Shown here: piece after piece, positions 63,503 through 64,000 of the stretch
Layout: the number at the start of each line of letters is the position of its first letter
Numbering within the stretch: the first letter of the stretch is position 1
Assembly (NCBI RefSeq): GCF_016863395.1
Contig: NZ_BOOU01000059.1
Coordinates: 1-64,000, forward strand
Direction: 5' to 3'
Length of the DNA stretch: 64,000 bases
From: Sphaerisporangium rufum
Lineage (GTDB): Bacteria > Actinomycetota > Actinomycetes > Streptosporangiales > Streptosporangiaceae
Notes under the pieces: model-generated
Told to the model about the DNA's origin: nothing
The model's database searches: none
Seen by the model: only the letters and a program-made list of their open reading frames with translations
Made by a program: the position numbers and the translations under genes

Positions 63503-64000
63503 CTACCACCCGTATCCGGCGGCGTAGGTCACCTCGGCCAGCACCCGCTGGCCGGTGGTGTTGGGGTGGAAGTAGTCCCAGGTGCTGATCTGGGACAGCG
63601 CGAAGGGGTAGCCGAAGACGGCTCCGCCGTCGTACTTGCAGGCCGGGTGCTCGCCGCACACCCTGGCGAGCACCTGGTTGAAGTCGGCGACCCGCTGCCG
63701 CACCCGGTCGCGCCGGGCGACGTCGGCGTCGGCCGTCGAGGTGGGCTTGGCGAGCATCGACTGGCAGATGCCGAACAGCGACCAGGCGCTGCGCGCGGAG
63801 GAGCTGCCCTTGCCGACCTCCCAGAGCCGCTTGATGTCCGGCACGCTGGCCACGAAGACCAGCGCGTCCGGCAGCCCGGTCCGCAGCCGGTCCATCCCGG
63901 CGCGGAACCGGGTCTCGAAGTCGGCGACCGAGGTCATGCTCGACTCCGAGGAGGTGCAGGCGTCGTTGGCGCCGATCAGAATGGTCACGTAGTCGACGCC
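63503..64000 (-). CDS. SGNH/GDSL hydrolase, C-terminal part (cut by window edge)
   Basis: The last 166 or so residues of an SGNH hydrolase; the start lies beyond 64000. VTILIGANDACTS is block III (oxyanion Asn) and DYFHPNTTGQ is block V (Asp and His); Cys residues suggest a secreted lipase or esterase with disulfides. Block I with the serine is outside the window. Convergent with the DUF1445 gene, four bases apart. Confidence 0.9.
   Translation of the reverse strand, partial: GVDYVTILIGANDACTSSESSMTSVADFETRFRAGMDRLRTGLPDALVFVASVPDIKRLWEVGKGSSSARSAWSLFGICQSMLAKPTSTADADVARRDRVRQRVADFNQVLARVCGEHPACKYDGGAVFGYPFALSQISTWDYFHPNTTGQRVLAEVTYAAGYGW

Overview
The window is very GC-rich DNA from a filamentous actinomycete. 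The support is tightly packed genes with GTG/TTG starts and ATGA/GTGA stop-start overlaps, AfsR/SARP regulators, NarL-type two-component pairs, ECF sigma factors, and rare leucine TTA codons confined to a few regulators and accessory genes. A Streptosporangiales-type genome is plausible, but the sequence does not prove the genus. I found no tRNA, rRNA, CRISPR array, transposase or integrase.

Layout. 1-6.1 kb: a TetR/VOC divergent pair, an epoxide hydrolase, and a HAD-phosphatase/GH13 fusion divergent from a ROK regulator. 6.2-10.6 kb: HSL-type esterase, PucR-type regulator, methyltransferase and LLM oxidoreductase, alpha/beta hydrolase. 10.7-20.5 kb: two two-component pairs, a PAP2 membrane phosphatase, a DHA2 drug exporter, a SnoaL-tailed ECF sigma factor, a secreted serine hydrolase and DoxX. 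20.6-24.3 kb: a DUF4956/VTC/CotH operon whose CotH protein carries a CBM2.

24.6-42.7 kb is the main accessory region. It has three SARP/AfsR regulators (two with TTA codons), a class III aminotransferase, an NAD-dependent epimerase, and a UbiA-family enzyme resembling decaprenyl-phosphate phosphoribosyltransferase. It also has two membrane endonuclease/exonuclease/phosphatase-fold (EEP) enzymes, four family-2 glycosyltransferases with C-terminal membrane helices, a sulfotransferase and a flippase-like UPF0104 protein. There is no PKS or NRPS. I read it as a candidate gene cluster for a polyprenyl-linked, possibly amino- and sulfo-modified glycolipid. argG follows on the opposite strand.

44-54 kb: LLM oxidoreductase, a membrane protein/XRE repressor/dehydrogenase operon with duplicated operators, DUF1761 and SRPBCC proteins, a secreted RNase with its barstar, a glycerophosphodiesterase, a DGPF/ECF42-type sigma pair and an MFS transporter. 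54.6-55.3 kb holds the most unusual item: two convergent short secreted peptides that share DS-x-PA after the predicted cleavage site, end in NTPWG, and share an ungapped promoter element. 55.5-58.1 kb: a phosphoesterase and a divergent pair of DUF2690-like proteins flanking repeated CTGGACAA sites. 58.1-63.5 kb: a GntR-controlled 5-oxoproline uptake and degradation operon (MFS, pxpA, pxpB, pxpC, DUF1445). The right edge cuts an SGNH hydrolase.
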